DNA of 64,000 bases from assembly GCA_965237785.1 (NCBI GenBank), contig OZ250159.1:3162001-3226000 (forward strand), in the 5' to 3' direction. This DNA comes from UBA6522 sp965237785. GTDB lineage: Bacteria; Pseudomonadota; Gammaproteobacteria; Steroidobacterales; Rariloculaceae. Positions 17,841-25,534 of the stretch are shown piece after piece. A program made the translations under genes and the position numbers. How positions within the stretch are numbered: the first letter of the stretch is position 1; the number at the start of each line of letters is the position of its first letter. The notes beneath the pieces were generated by a model. It was given only the letters and a program-made list of their open reading frames with translations, had not been told where the DNA came from and ran no database searches.

Positions 17841-18419
17841 ATGGAAAAACGCAGAATCATCGTGGCCATTACGGGTGCGGCCGGCGCCATCTACGGCGTA
17901 CGCCTGCTGGAAGAACTGCGCGAGCAGGCCGATATCGAAACCCATCTCGTGGTGTCGCGGGCCGGCTTCCTCAACGTCGCCACTGAACTGGACATGCGTC
18001 GCAGCGAACTGGAAGCCCTGGCGGACGTGGTGCACGCCGACCGCGATATCGGCGCGACGATTGCCAGCGGTTCGTTTCGGACCGCCGGCATGCTGGTGGC
18101 GCCGTGCACGATGAAATCCCTGGCGGCCATCGCCAACGCCCTGTCGGACAATCTCGTTTCCCGGGCCGCGGACGTCATATTGAAGGAACGCCGCCGGCTT
18201 GTACTCATGGTGAGGGAAACACCCCTGAACCTGGCGCACCTGCGGAACATGGTCAAGGTGACGGAGATGGGCGGTATCATTTTCCCGCCCGTGCCGTCGT
18301 TCTACGCCAAACTTGAAAACCTGGACGCCATGGTCAACCAGACCGTGGGTCGGATGCTGGACCTCTTTGACATCGACTCGAATCTGGTGAGGCGCTGGCA
18401 GGGCATAAAGGAAAGCTAG
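17841..18419 (+). CDS. ubiX: Flavin prenyltransferase UbiX family
   Basis: 192 residues (196 if GTG 17829 is used). N-terminal IIVAITGAAGAIYGVRLL is the flavin-binding glycine motif; SFRTAGMLVAPCTMKSLAAI and VMRETPLNLAHLRNM follow, the active-site segments of UbiX/Pad1. It makes prenylated FMN from FMN and dimethylallyl phosphate for UbiD decarboxylases, usually in ubiquinone synthesis. No ubiD is adjacent. Confidence 0.93.
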   Translation: MEKRRIIVAITGAAGAIYGVRLLEELREQADIETHLVVSRAGFLNVATELDMRRSELEALADVVHADRDIGATIASGSFRTAGMLVAPCTMKSLAAIANALSDNLVSRAADVILKERRRLVLMVRETPLNLAHLRNMVKVTEMGGIIFPPVPSFYAKLENLDAMVNQTVGRMLDLFDIDSNLVRRWQGIKES

Positions 18420-18492
18420 CGCCTACTCAAGCGTCTGCGGCCCGCAGACGCGGTCGTCACGCACGTCGGCGAAGTATCCGGACTTGCCTCGC

Positions 18493-19077
18493 TCAGTCCG
18501 GCAGAGGGGCCCGGCGGATAATGTTCAGGAACTCTGCGCGGGTGCGCGGATCGGAGCGAAAGTCCCCCAAGAGGTGGCTGGTCATCATCGCGACGCCCGG
18601 CTTGTGAATACCCCGCGTCGTCATGCAATGATGCACGCCTTCGACCACCACGCCGACGCCCTTCGGCTTGAGCACATCGTTGATGCAATTGGCGATCTGG
18701 GCCGTCATGGCCTCCTGTACCTGCAGCCGCTTGGCGAATGTCTCCACAACCCTCGCCAGCTTGCTGATGCCGACGACCTTGCGGTCCGGCACGTAGCCGA
18801 CCTGAACCTTGCCGATGATGGGCGCCAGATGGTGCTCGCAGTGGGACTCGAACGCGATGTCCCGCAAGACGATCATCTCGTCGTAGCCATCGACTTCGTA
18901 GAACGTCTGCCGCAAGAACTCCACCGGATCGTCCTGGTATCCGGCAAACCACTCCTCGTACGCCTTGGCAACCCGGGAGGGAGTCGCTCGAAGGCCCTCC
19001 CTTTCCGGGTTATCGCCCAACCAGCGAAGCAGCGTTCGCACCGCATTCTCGGCTTCTGTTCTACTTGGACGAGACAC
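18493..19077 (-). CDS. folE: GTP cyclohydrolase I
   Basis: 194 residues with all family landmarks: GLRATPSRVAKAYEE, the first zinc ligand Cys and catalytic His in ESHCEHHLAPIIGK, GISKLARVVETFAKRLQ, and the second zinc Cys in HHCMTTRG. It converts GTP to 7,8-dihydroneopterin triphosphate, the first step of folate/pterin synthesis. It stands alone; its 5' end faces a truncated FGE-like gene. Confidence 0.96.
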   Translation of the reverse strand: MSRPSRTEAENAVRTLLRWLGDNPEREGLRATPSRVAKAYEEWFAGYQDDPVEFLRQTFYEVDGYDEMIVLRDIAFESHCEHHLAPIIGKVQVGYVPDRKVVGISKLARVVETFAKRLQVQEAMTAQIANCINDVLKPKGVGVVVEGVHHCMTTRGIHKPGVAMMTSHLLGDFRSDPRTRAEFLNIIRRAPLPD

Positions 19078-19284
19078 ATCCGCTCCAGGTCGTCGCGCGG
19101 CTCAAACCCGCGGGGCATCGCAGTCTAAGTCCGAGCCGCGGCTCAGGCAAGCTCGCCTCGCCGGCAGTAGGCCGCGCCGGCGGCGACCTTGATCGAAAAG
19201 CGCGGTGCTCGACCGAATGTTTCAGCGGCCGTCTGCCGCGGCCGCCGAAGTGCCCCGGCCCGCTCCCGTGGAAGGAGCGCGCCG

Positions 19285-19877
19285 ACTGCACCTGGCGCGA
19301 CCCCGGCTTCTACCAAACGGACTCACATCCGGTCGTGTGCATAAGTTGGAACGATGCACAGGAGTATGTCGAGTGGTTGTGTGCCACGATCGGGGCCGCC
19401 TACCGCCTGTTGAGCGAGTCGGAATGGGAATACGCTGCGCGGGCAGGGACATCGACCCCGTTTCATTTCGGAAACACGATTTTCACGAACGAAGCGAACT
19501 ACAATGGCAACTTCTCGTACGGCTCCGGTGCGAAGGGAATATTTCGTGAACGCACTACGCCGGTATGGGCCTTCCCCCCGAATGCATTTGGGTTGCACGA
19601 TGTGCATGGAAACGTTTCGGAATGGACCCAGGACCGTTGGGGTACCTACTGGGGTGCAGAACCGGATGGGAGCCCTTGGGAGTGCCCACCGAGCGGTTCC
19701 GACTGGCAACCCAACGCTGTCTCATGGCACAAGATGATCTCGGACGAGCGCCTATTGCGCGGCGGTTCGTGGATCGAAGATCCGGCTGCACTCCGCTCCG
19801 CCAACCGCGAATCCTGCCACCCTGATCACCGCGCCAGCACAATCGGTTTTCGCGTAGCCAGAAAACTGACGTCATGA
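19285..19877 (+). pseudogene. 5'-truncated formylglycine-generating-enzyme (SUMF1/FGE) family gene
   Basis: From about 19285 the frame reads the C-terminal two thirds of an FGE-sulfatase domain: DSHPVVCISWNDAQEYVEWL, YRLLSESEWEYAARAG, FGLHDVHGNVSEW, LLRGGSWIEDPAALRSANR and IGFRVARKL at the end. The N-terminal part (VPAGxFxMG) is missing; upstream residues (from 19065) are Arg/Pro-rich antisense of the folE 5' region. Without a proper start or the first sheet this is likely a dead fragment. Confidence 0.75.
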
Positions 19878-20249
19878 GATGTCATTCACGACTCCAAAAG
19901 CATCATTCGGCGGTGGCACAATGAGCATGAACGTGACCCTCGAGTCGCGTGTTCCACCGCCTGCGCACCGGCGCTTGGGTAGGGTTGAGAACTCGCTGCG
20001 GGCCGACTGGCCCACCTCGACGTTGACGTACAGGCAACGGTACTCGCCGCTCCCGTTCAGCAGATCCCGCAGCGCCAGCAGCGCGGAGGTCTTGCCGGTC
20101 TGACGCGGCGCATACAGCACGAAATAGCGCTTGGCGCGGATGAGGCGCAGGACCTCGTTCAGATCGAAGCGCTCCAGCGGCGGTATGCAGTAGCGATCGG
20201 CCGGCGCCACTGGACCGGACGTGTTGAAGAAGCGCTCCGTCATCGGCAT
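19872..20249 (-). pseudogene. N-terminal fragment of an AAA-like ATPase
   Basis: From ATG 20249 (MPMTERFF) the frame reads FNTSGPVAPADRYCIPPLER, then RLIRAKRYFVLYAPRQTGKTSALLALRDLL with Walker A at GKTSA (APRQTGKT), then YRCLYVNVEVGQ. This is the start of the AAA-like ATPases with a C-terminal PD-(D/E)XK-type or AAA lid region, normally 400-500 residues. After about 75 residues the frame enters unrelated sequence and stops at 19872. The same 5' end recurs at 23604, fused to a different remnant. Confidence 0.65.
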
Positions 20250-20420
20250 GGATACAGCGGCATCGGCACGTCCGCGCTCACGACAGTTGCCGGAAGTGTA
20301 GCGCGCTCGCGGAACGGCTTCCCGGGTCAACGGCATGGCGCGACAATGGGTTCACGGTACGCGCGTCGGCAAGGCCTGCGGGGCGCGGAACAACGCCGAA
20401 AGCAACGAGCGTTTCGCGAT

Positions 20421-20627
20421 TCAGTCGCCTGGCGCTTGGTCGGTGGCCGGATCGGCAAGACGCGGCACGATGTACTCAAGATGAGTTTCGACGCGGGCCA
20501 GTCGTTCGCTTACGTCCGCGATGTCACCGGACAACCGTTCGTTCATGCTGAACAGTTGCCAGTACAGGCCGCCAAGCGCGGCGAGGATCGCCAGTTGCAG
20601 GGCGCGATCGAGTCGTCCGTTGCTCAT
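20421..20627 (-). CDS. Small membrane-anchored coiled-coil protein (copy A)
   Basis: 68 residues: a short N-terminus, one transmembrane helix (about residues 8-26, ALQLAILAALGGLYWQLF), then a coiled coil (MNERLSGDIADVSERL, ARVETHLEYIVPRL). It contains one copy of an 11-residue unit NERLSGDIADV that occurs five times in copy B (23776-24114). Its ATG overlaps the stop of the upstream small ORF (ATGA). Type II single-pass orientation is likely. Function unknown. Confidence 0.6.
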   Translation of the reverse strand: MSNGRLDRALQLAILAALGGLYWQLFSMNERLSGDIADVSERLARVETHLEYIVPRLADPATDQAPGD

Positions 20628-20866
20628 GCCGCAAAGCCTATTACGGCGAGGAACAGCTCGTCAACAGGCAGTTTCTTGAAGAAACCCGTGGTTATTGTTG
20701 GCCCGATCGCGCAGTGTACCCACTTGAGCCATCGATATGAAACCACGAAGCGCTGCCCTCGATCTCCGAGGTTCTGTATCGCCTTGAATGGAATCAGCAG
20801 CGTCTCGTCGATAATCGTAACGCCCTCAACCTGGCGCTTTGGGAATTTCTCGATTCCGGTTACCAC
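20624..20866 (-). CDS. Small ORF, fused version of two copy-B ORFs
   Basis: 80 residues. The first 29 or so (VTGIEKFPKRQVEGVTII, DETLLIPFKA) match the start of the 24332-24502 ORF of copy B; the rest (IQNLGDRGQRFVVSYRWLKW, VHCAIGPTITTGFFKK, LPVDELFLAVIGFAA) matches the C-terminus of the 24111-24335 ORF. A deletion between two CAAGGC hexamers joined them in frame. The GVTIIDETLLIPFKA stretch resembles the late conserved part of AbiEii-like nucleotidyltransferases, so an origin as a remnant is possible. GTG 20866 overlaps the upstream gene by 7 bases and ATGA couples it to the coiled-coil gene. Confidence 0.5.
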   Translation of the reverse strand: MVTGIEKFPKRQVEGVTIIDETLLIPFKAIQNLGDRGQRFVVSYRWLKWVHCAIGPTITTGFFKKLPVDELFLAVIGFAA

Positions 20867-21521
20867 GCCATTCCCTTCAACAATCGTTCCGCTGCCATGG
20901 AAACGCGCTCATCGCGGTGGTTCCGGAACTGTGCATAGAGCGACAGTGGATCCACAGTGCGCGCGTCGGAAAGGCCGGCAGGGTCGTAGGCCCATGTTTG
21001 GACTATGTGGGCGGCTTGATCCCGTCCAGTTTCGACAAGCCCACAGGTCTGCGCGACGGCCTTCCAATCGCTGGCCGCGACGGCGTAAGTGCTCAGTGGC
21101 GGCGAGGATAAATCGGTCAGTTCGGCAAGCGCGCTCTCACCGGCATGTTTCAACGGTTCGATGATGTGGCCCTCTCGGACGAACTTTTCGGCGCGGACCG
21201 GGCTGCGCAGCAAATCGTGCGCGGCGTCGAACAGTTGCCGCCCTTCGTCCTTGAACCGGATATGCCTTTCCTTGCCGTGCTTTTCGGTATGCGCAAGACC
21301 GGCATCGACCAGACCATCGAATGCGCGGCCAGGAAAACACACCGTCGTCCTGCCACGTGGCCTTCGCCAAGCCTGTACATCCGATCCAGAAAGGCGGGGA
21401 GCCCCGGCGCGTGTTCGAGTGGGTTCACCCGAACGGGATCGTGAAGCGTGGCTCCGAGATAGCGTTCCAGCGCCTCCGCGACGGACCTTTCGGACATGCC
21501 GGGCCTGCTTTCTAACATCAT
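20860..21521 (-). pseudogene. AbiEi-like wHTH regulator, copy A, with 349-base internal deletion
   Basis: Begins like the intact gene of copy B (MMLESRPGMSERSVAEALE; LGEGHVAGRRCVFLA) and ends identically (MAAERLLKGMAW), but 349 bases in the middle are missing. The junction lies at a shared GGCC (near 21330). Because 349 is not a multiple of three, the N-terminal frame shifts into nonsense and the wHTH part is read only in another frame. The C-terminal wHTH and tail (RAFDGLVDAGLAHTEKHGKE) remain open. Probably inactive. Confidence 0.8.
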
Positions 21522-21528
21522 GGTGCAT

Positions 21529-21549
21529 ACTAACGTTCGTAATGTTAGT
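21529..21549. promoter_or_regulatory. Palindromic operator candidate, copy A
   Basis: ACTAACGTT-CGT-AATGTTAGT is a 9+3+9 inverted repeat with one mismatch, 8 bases upstream of the regulator ATG. It is unchanged in copy B (25514-25534), although the gene behind it is broken here. AbiEi-type antitoxins bind inverted repeats in their own promoters, so autoregulation is the natural inference. Confidence 0.55.
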
Positions 21550-21672
21550 GTGCAATAACACCGTTATCGATGCCGAGCGACTTCCGCCAAATGAGTTCCG
21601 CAATGGATTTGACTCACGTGCGGTGATTTCACAGTTCATGCGCCATTGTCATCGACCGGGTCAGAATCGCAT

Positions 21673-22627
21673 TTATTGATCTTCATGGTCTGCATCGTCA
21701 CTTCGGACGTCAGATAGCCGCCCCGTTCCCCTCAACATGAACCAGATCAGCGAGAAAAGCCGCGTGAACAGATAGTCCTTCTCTCCGTTGTCTCCCACCG
21801 GTTCCATTCCGACCTCCGAATGCCTGATGCGCAGCTCGTTGCCGATTCTCGTCATCACTTTAAATTCTTCCGTGACGGTCGAACGAAAAAAGGTGGCCTC
21901 ACCGGCGATCGCATCATCGATAAGGATAGTAGCTCCCGCTTTTTTGTCTTGATCTTCAATGGTCTTGAGGCGCTCAAAGGCATCCCAAAGCTTCTCCAGG
22001 GCATCCTGTCTCGCTTCCGGCTTCGGCAACAGATACCGTTTGATGGCGGTATCGAGAAGATCGTCGAGATCGTGGTCCCCTGTACAGAAACTCGTCCGCT
22101 TCAATCGTTCAGCTATCGGTGGCGGCACTGTTCTCTCAATGACACCGGTTTCGGTCAACTTGTACGCGAGGCCGTTTCGGGAGAAGAGGCGATTGATGTC
22201 TTCAACGAATTTCCGCAGCCCTGCTTCTCTGTCGAGTTCCAGATGATGGTGACTGAAGGAGTCATGCCATCGGCCCCGGGTTGGTTGCGCGACATGTCTT
22301 GCGACGAATTCGACGAGATCCAGTATTGCCGGGGTATTTTGGAAAACTGTCTGCTGACCGCTTCAAGTAGTAGAAATCATGCCACCCTTCCACCTCCTCA
22401 TCGGCAATTTCTCCGATCTCTGCGCGAATGACGTTCCACATGGCGTGTTGGTCCGTGCCTTCAATTGCATTCCCGTCCGGACAGTGTGACGGGAAGCCAT
22501 AGGCCAAGGATCCGTCATTGACCCTGGTATCGATCAGCGAAAGGATTGCCTGCCATACGACTCTGCCAATGGTTTCTTCTACCATCGGTTTCGGCCCCAA
22601 TTCGCGATCCGAGAAGTAGGTCGTCAT
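21673..22627 (-). pseudogene. AbiJ-like (DUF7014-type) gene with one +1 frameshift
   Basis: Two frames form one gene. The 5' part (22627 down) reads MTTYFSDRELGPKPMVEETI, VVWQAILSLIDTRVNDGSLA, HCPDGNAIEGTDQHAMWN, then YYLKRSADSF. The 3' part continues in the next frame as QNTPAILDLVEFVARHVAQP, DREAGLRKFVEDINRLFSRN and ALEKLWDAFERLKT. The shift coincides with an A4 run (22343-22346 on the plus strand); removing one base gives DSFQNTPAIL and a 318-codon ORF. The family resembles proteins with an AbiJ N-terminal-type domain, often near defence genes. A single homopolymer change leaves a sequencing error possible. Confidence 0.7.
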
Positions 22628-22790
22628 GATGGCTCCGTTCCCCTCGCCAGCAACGTCGCCACCAACACGTTCGTCTTGAGGACCAAGCGCACGGGCGTCA
22701 TTCGAACGACCGAACCCAAGCAGCCGTGTCGTTCACATCCGTTTCCGAGAGCCCAAGCTCGGCGAGTTTCGCACGCGCGCCATCGGGTGA
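22624..22790 (-). pseudogene. Toxin-antitoxin scrap: antitoxin tail overlapping a PIN-toxin start
   Basis: One frame ends ARAKLAELGLSETDVNDTAA, WVRSFE and a stop at 22698-22700, which looks like an antitoxin C-terminus. Its TGA overlaps ATG 22701 of a second frame reading MTPVRLVLKTNVLVATLLAR, the classic PIN-domain beginning (usually VLDTNV; here Lys replaces the first catalytic Asp). After 25 residues this frame ends at a TGA that overlaps the ATG of the AbiJ-like gene. The antitoxin 5' end and nearly all of the toxin are missing. Confidence 0.6.
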
Positions 22791-22993
22791 AGTTCGTTCC
22801 CGGACCCGCACGCCGCCGCCTTGCTTCGGCCAGAATCAACATGTCCATTTCCGCCAGGGATTTCGGCGCGCCGACGGATGCGAGTCGTCCCAACACATCC
22901 TCGGGCCAGGTCTCGGTAAACGCGGCGCGGGCGTCAGCAGCACACCCTCCGTGTCGCCCCGGCGTCGGTCTTGCGCGAAACCGCGCGGGCGGA

Positions 22994-23278
22994 TCAGGGC
23001 AGGTACTTGAGCACGGCCACCGCCACAGCCGCGACCGCCACCATGCCGCCGAACAGCCGCCAGAGCAACGCTGCCGTGCGCCTTTCGCTCTCGGCGATGC
23101 GGTCGAGCAGTTCCGTCTTGAGCGCGGCGAGCGCCACTTCGAGTTCCGGGCGCGTGATCGCCTCCCCGGTGCTGGCGGCGGCGTGCAGTTGCGCGGCGAT
23201 GGCCCGCGCCTGGCGGGACTCCACGCCTGCGGACTCCATGGCTTCGGCGGCAGCCAGCGTGTCGAACGAAACGGCCAT
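22994..23278 (-). CDS. Small membrane-anchored coiled-coil protein (DUF1640-like)
   Basis: 94 residues: MAVSFDTLAAAEAMESAGVE start, a helical region (ITRPELEVALAALKTELLDR, IAESERRTAALLWR), and a C-terminal transmembrane helix (LFGGMVAVAAVAVAVLKYLP). The layout matches CCDC90/DUF1640-type proteins, which anchor a coiled coil in the membrane from the C-terminus. Upstream, TTGACG and CATAGT are 17 bases apart, with the ATG only a few bases after the second box, so transcription could be near leaderless. Larger overlapping frames here are chance. Confidence 0.6.
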   Translation of the reverse strand: MAVSFDTLAAAEAMESAGVESRQARAIAAQLHAAASTGEAITRPELEVALAALKTELLDRIAESERRTAALLWRLFGGMVAVAAVAVAVLKYLP

Positions 23279-23359
23279 GCGGGCACTATGCGCCCGCCCT
23301 CCGGTAGCGTCAAGGCCGCCACGGTCCTGCCGGACAGGACCTTGTCAGACGGGATTTTG

Positions 23360-23604
23360 TCAGACGCGTGGGCATATTCCACGTCCCGCGCCGTGAACAC
23401 CCGCTCGTCGCCGCCGCTCAGCAGCGGTTCGATCACCCGGCGCACCCGCGGCTCCTCGAGCTTGTCCGCCAACTGGTGCAGATGCGTCCGGCGGCTCAGG
23501 ATCAACTCCTCCTTCAGATCGAAACGCTCCAGCGGCGGTACGCAGTAGTGATCGGCCGGCGCCACTGGACCGGACGTGTTGAAGAAGCGCTCCGTCATCG
23601 GCAT
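23360..23604 (-). pseudogene. AAA-like ATPase relict with start joined to end
   Basis: From ATG 23604 it reads MPMTERFFNTSGPVAPADHY and CVPPLERFDLKEEL as in the relict at 20249, then jumps to RTHLHQLADKLEEPRVRRVI and LLSGGDERVFTARDVEYA, which is a later segment of such ATPases. Walker A and all of the ATPase core are gone. Downstream codons are unrelated. This gives a second, differently deleted copy of the gene at 19872-20249. Confidence 0.6.
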
Positions 23605-23775
23605 GGATACAGCGGCATCGGCACGTCCGCGCTCACGACAGTGGCCGGGAGTGTAGGGCGTTGGCGGAACGGTTTCCCGGGTCAACGGCATGGCGCGACA
23701 ATGGGTCCACGGTACGCGCGTCGGAAAGGCCGACGGGGCGCGTAGCAACGCCGAAAGCAACGAGCGTTTCGCGAT

Positions 23776-24114
23776 TCAGTCGCCTGGCGCTTGGTCGGTG
23801 GCCGGATCGGCAAGACGCGGCACGATGTACTCAAGATGAGTTTCGACGCGGGCCAGTCGTTCGCTTAATTCCGCGATGCCACCGGACAGCCGTACATTCA
23901 TGTCCGCGATGTCGCCGGACAATCGTTCGTTCAATTCCGCGATGCCACCGGACAGCCGTACATTCATGTCCGCGATGTCGCCGGACAGCCGTTCGTTCAA
24001 TTCCGCGATGTCACCGGACAGCCGTTCGTTCATGCTGAACAACTGCCAGTACAGGCCGCCAAGCGCGGCGAGGATCGCCAGTTGCAGGGCGCGATCGAGT
24101 CGTCCGTTGTTCAT
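23776..24114 (-). CDS. Membrane-anchored coiled-coil protein with five 11-residue repeats (copy B)
   Basis: 112 residues. After a transmembrane helix (residues 8-26) come five tandem 11-residue units of the form NERLSGDIAEL / NVRLSGGIAEL, then the degenerate SERLARVETHL and a conserved tail (EYIVPRLADPATDQ). At DNA level this is a 33-base tandem repeat (about 23870-24030). An 11-residue period favours a hendecad coiled coil. Copy A has a single unit, so the repeat number changes by whole units without breaking the frame. Coupled by ATGA to the gene upstream. Confidence 0.65.
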   Translation of the reverse strand: MNNGRLDRALQLAILAALGGLYWQLFSMNERLSGDIAELNERLSGDIADMNVRLSGGIAELNERLSGDIADMNVRLSGGIAELSERLARVETHLEYIVPRLADPATDQAPGD

Positions 24115-24335
24115 GCCGCAAAGCCTATTACGGCGAGGAACAGCTCGTCAACGGGCAGTTTCTTGAAGAAACCCGTGGTTATTGTTGGCCCGATCACGCA
24201 GTGTACCCACTTGAGCCATCGATATGAAACCACGAAGCGCTGCCCTCGATCTCCGAGGTTTTGTATCGCCTTGCCCGGCCAGCTTGTAACTGGATCCACT
24301 ATCCCAGCCCATCCAGTAGCCGCACGGCACGTCAT
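24111..24335 (-). CDS. Small ORF, conserved tail shared with copy A
   Basis: 74 residues starting at ATG 24335, which overlaps the stop of the preceding small ORF (ATGA). The first 20 residues (MTCRAATGWAGIVDPVTSWP) are absent from copy A; the last 50 (NLGDRGQRFVVSYRWLKW, IGPTITTGFFKKLPVDELF) differ by one residue from copy A. The C-terminus is hydrophobic (FLAVIGFAA). No family recognised. Its stop overlaps the coiled-coil ATG. Confidence 0.45.
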   Translation of the reverse strand: MTCRAATGWAGIVDPVTSWPGKAIQNLGDRGQRFVVSYRWLKWVHCVIGPTITTGFFKKLPVDELFLAVIGFAA

Positions 24336-24502
24336 CCGGCCGCCATGCTCAGAAAGTATACTTCGGGCGTTGTCGTCCCGTCGGAAACGGACAGGATGCC
24401 GTCGAGGAACGGACGAGCCTTGAATGGAATCAGTAGCGTCTCGTCGATAATCGTAACGCCCTCAACCTGGCGCTTTGGGAATTTCTCGATTCCGGTTACC
24501 AC
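24332..24502 (-). CDS. Small ORF, possible AbiEii-like remnant
   Basis: 56 residues from GTG 24502, overlapping the end of the regulator gene by 7 bases. It reads VTGIEKFPKRQVEGVTII, DETLLIPFKARPFLDGILS and TTTPEVYFLSMAAG. The segment EGVTIIDETLLIPFKAR resembles the late conserved region of AbiEii-like nucleotidyltransferases, and the start VTGIEKF fits their first residues. The catalytic GSxxxD part between them would be missing. It could instead be a short gene in its own right, because all overlaps are kept. Confidence 0.45.
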   Translation of the reverse strand: MVTGIEKFPKRQVEGVTIIDETLLIPFKARPFLDGILSVSDGTTTPEVYFLSMAAG

Positions 24503-25506
24503 GCCATTCCCTTCAACAATCGTTCCGCTGCCATGGAAACGCGCTCATCGCGGTGGTCCCGGAACTGTGCATAGAGCGACAGTGGATCCACGGTGCGCGC
24601 GTCGGACAGGCCGGCAGGGTCGTAGGCCCATGTTTGGACTATGTGGGCGGCTTGGTCCCGGCCAGTTTCGACGAGCCCGCAGGTCTGCGCGACGGCCTTC
24701 CAATCGCAGGCCGCAATGGCGAACGTGTTCAGTGGCGGCGAGGATAAATCGGTCAGTTCGGCAAGCGCGCTCTCACCGGCATGTTTCAACGGTTCGATGA
24801 CGTGGCCCTCTCGGACGAACTTTTCGGCGCGGACCGGGCTGCGCAGCAAATCGTGCGCGGCGTCGAACAGTTGCCGCCCTTTGTCCTTGAACCGGATATG
24901 CCTTTCCTTGCCGTGCTTTTCGGTATGCGCAAGACCGGCATCGACCAGACCATCGAATGCGCGGCCGATCGACATGGCCGAATAACGCAGCCTCGCGGCG
25001 ATGACAGAAGGGGTGGTCGCGGCTTCGTCGAGTCGCAGGAGCCGATGGAACAGAACGGCCTGAGATGCCGGCGACAGGCCGTTTACACTCCGCTGTCGGC
25101 GTGTCGGGAAACGTTCGCGCAAGTCCATGGCGAGGTCGGGGATATAGAGCTGCCTGCCCGGCACGACGAAGGGGACGCCTCGCCCTATCAGGCGCGAGCG
25201 GTTGTGCGCGCTCAGCGACGGGGCGACGAAGACGACAATCGCCTCAACCGCGGAGCGAACCAGGGCAACGTGTTTTGTAATGTCGGCAGGCGTGGCGGTG
25301 TTGTCCACCGTGGCCAGGAAAACGCATCGTCGTCCTGCCACGTGGCCTTCGCCAAGCCTGTACATCCGATCCAGAAAGGCGGGGAGCCCCGGCGCGTGTT
25401 CGAGTGGGTTCACCCGAACGGGATCGTGAAGCGTGGCTCCGAGATAGCGTTCCAGCGCCTCGGCGACGGACCTTTCGGACATGTCGGGCCTACTTTCTAA
25501 CATCAT
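24496..25506 (-). CDS. AbiEi-like winged-helix regulator / putative type IV antitoxin (copy B)
   Basis: 336 residues. The N-terminal 130 residues (GEGHVAGRRCVFLATVD, HVALVRSAVEAIVVFVAP, SRLIGRGVPFVVPGRQLY, IPDLAMDLRERF) match the MarR-like regulators classed with AbiEi-type antitoxins. Then comes a winged helix (RLLRLDEAATTPSVIAARL, RAFDGLVDAGLAHTEKHG) and a C-terminal domain ending ERLLKGMAW. Two ATGs lie in a row at 25506; a 21-base palindrome is 8 bases upstream, which suggests autoregulation. It heads a four-gene overlapping chain. The toxin expected after AbiEi appears only as small ORFs. Confidence 0.6.
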   Translation of the reverse strand: MMLESRPDMSERSVAEALERYLGATLHDPVRVNPLEHAPGLPAFLDRMYRLGEGHVAGRRCVFLATVDNTATPADITKHVALVRSAVEAIVVFVAPSLSAHNRSRLIGRGVPFVVPGRQLYIPDLAMDLRERFPTRRQRSVNGLSPASQAVLFHRLLRLDEAATTPSVIAARLRYSAMSIGRAFDGLVDAGLAHTEKHGKERHIRFKDKGRQLFDAAHDLLRSPVRAEKFVREGHVIEPLKHAGESALAELTDLSSPPLNTFAIAACDWKAVAQTCGLVETGRDQAAHIVQTWAYDPAGLSDARTVDPLSLYAQFRDHRDERVSMAAERLLKGMAW

Positions 25507-25513
25507 GGTGCAT

Positions 25514-25534
25514 ACTAACGTTCGTAATGTTAGT
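25514..25534. promoter_or_regulatory. Palindromic operator candidate, copy B
   Basis: Identical to the element at 21529-21549: ACTAACGTT-CGT-AATGTTAGT. It overlaps the region where the minus-strand promoter of the intact regulator gene must lie. Confidence 0.55.

Larger units (their letters stand above)
20158..21577. repeat. Direct repeat copy A (reduced) of a 1.4/2.0 kb duplication
   Basis: This segment is nearly identical to 23513-25562 in the same orientation. It contains the start of the ATPase relict, a membrane coiled-coil gene, a small fused ORF and an AbiEi-like regulator with its palindromic operator. Copy A is shorter because of three losses: about 132 bases (four 33-base repeat units) in the coiled-coil gene, about 150 bases between two CAAGGC repeats, and 349 bases between two GGCC repeats inside the regulator gene. 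Confidence 0.9.

Noticed and set aside
22624..23760. A 378-codon minus-strand ORF across the TA/ATPase relicts
   Set aside because: Only its ends carry protein-like pieces from different genes; the centre is antisense or off-frame to the coiled-coil gene.
23870..24030. CRISPR-like array from the 33-base repeats
   Set aside because: The units are contiguous without spacers and encode 11-residue coiled-coil repeats.
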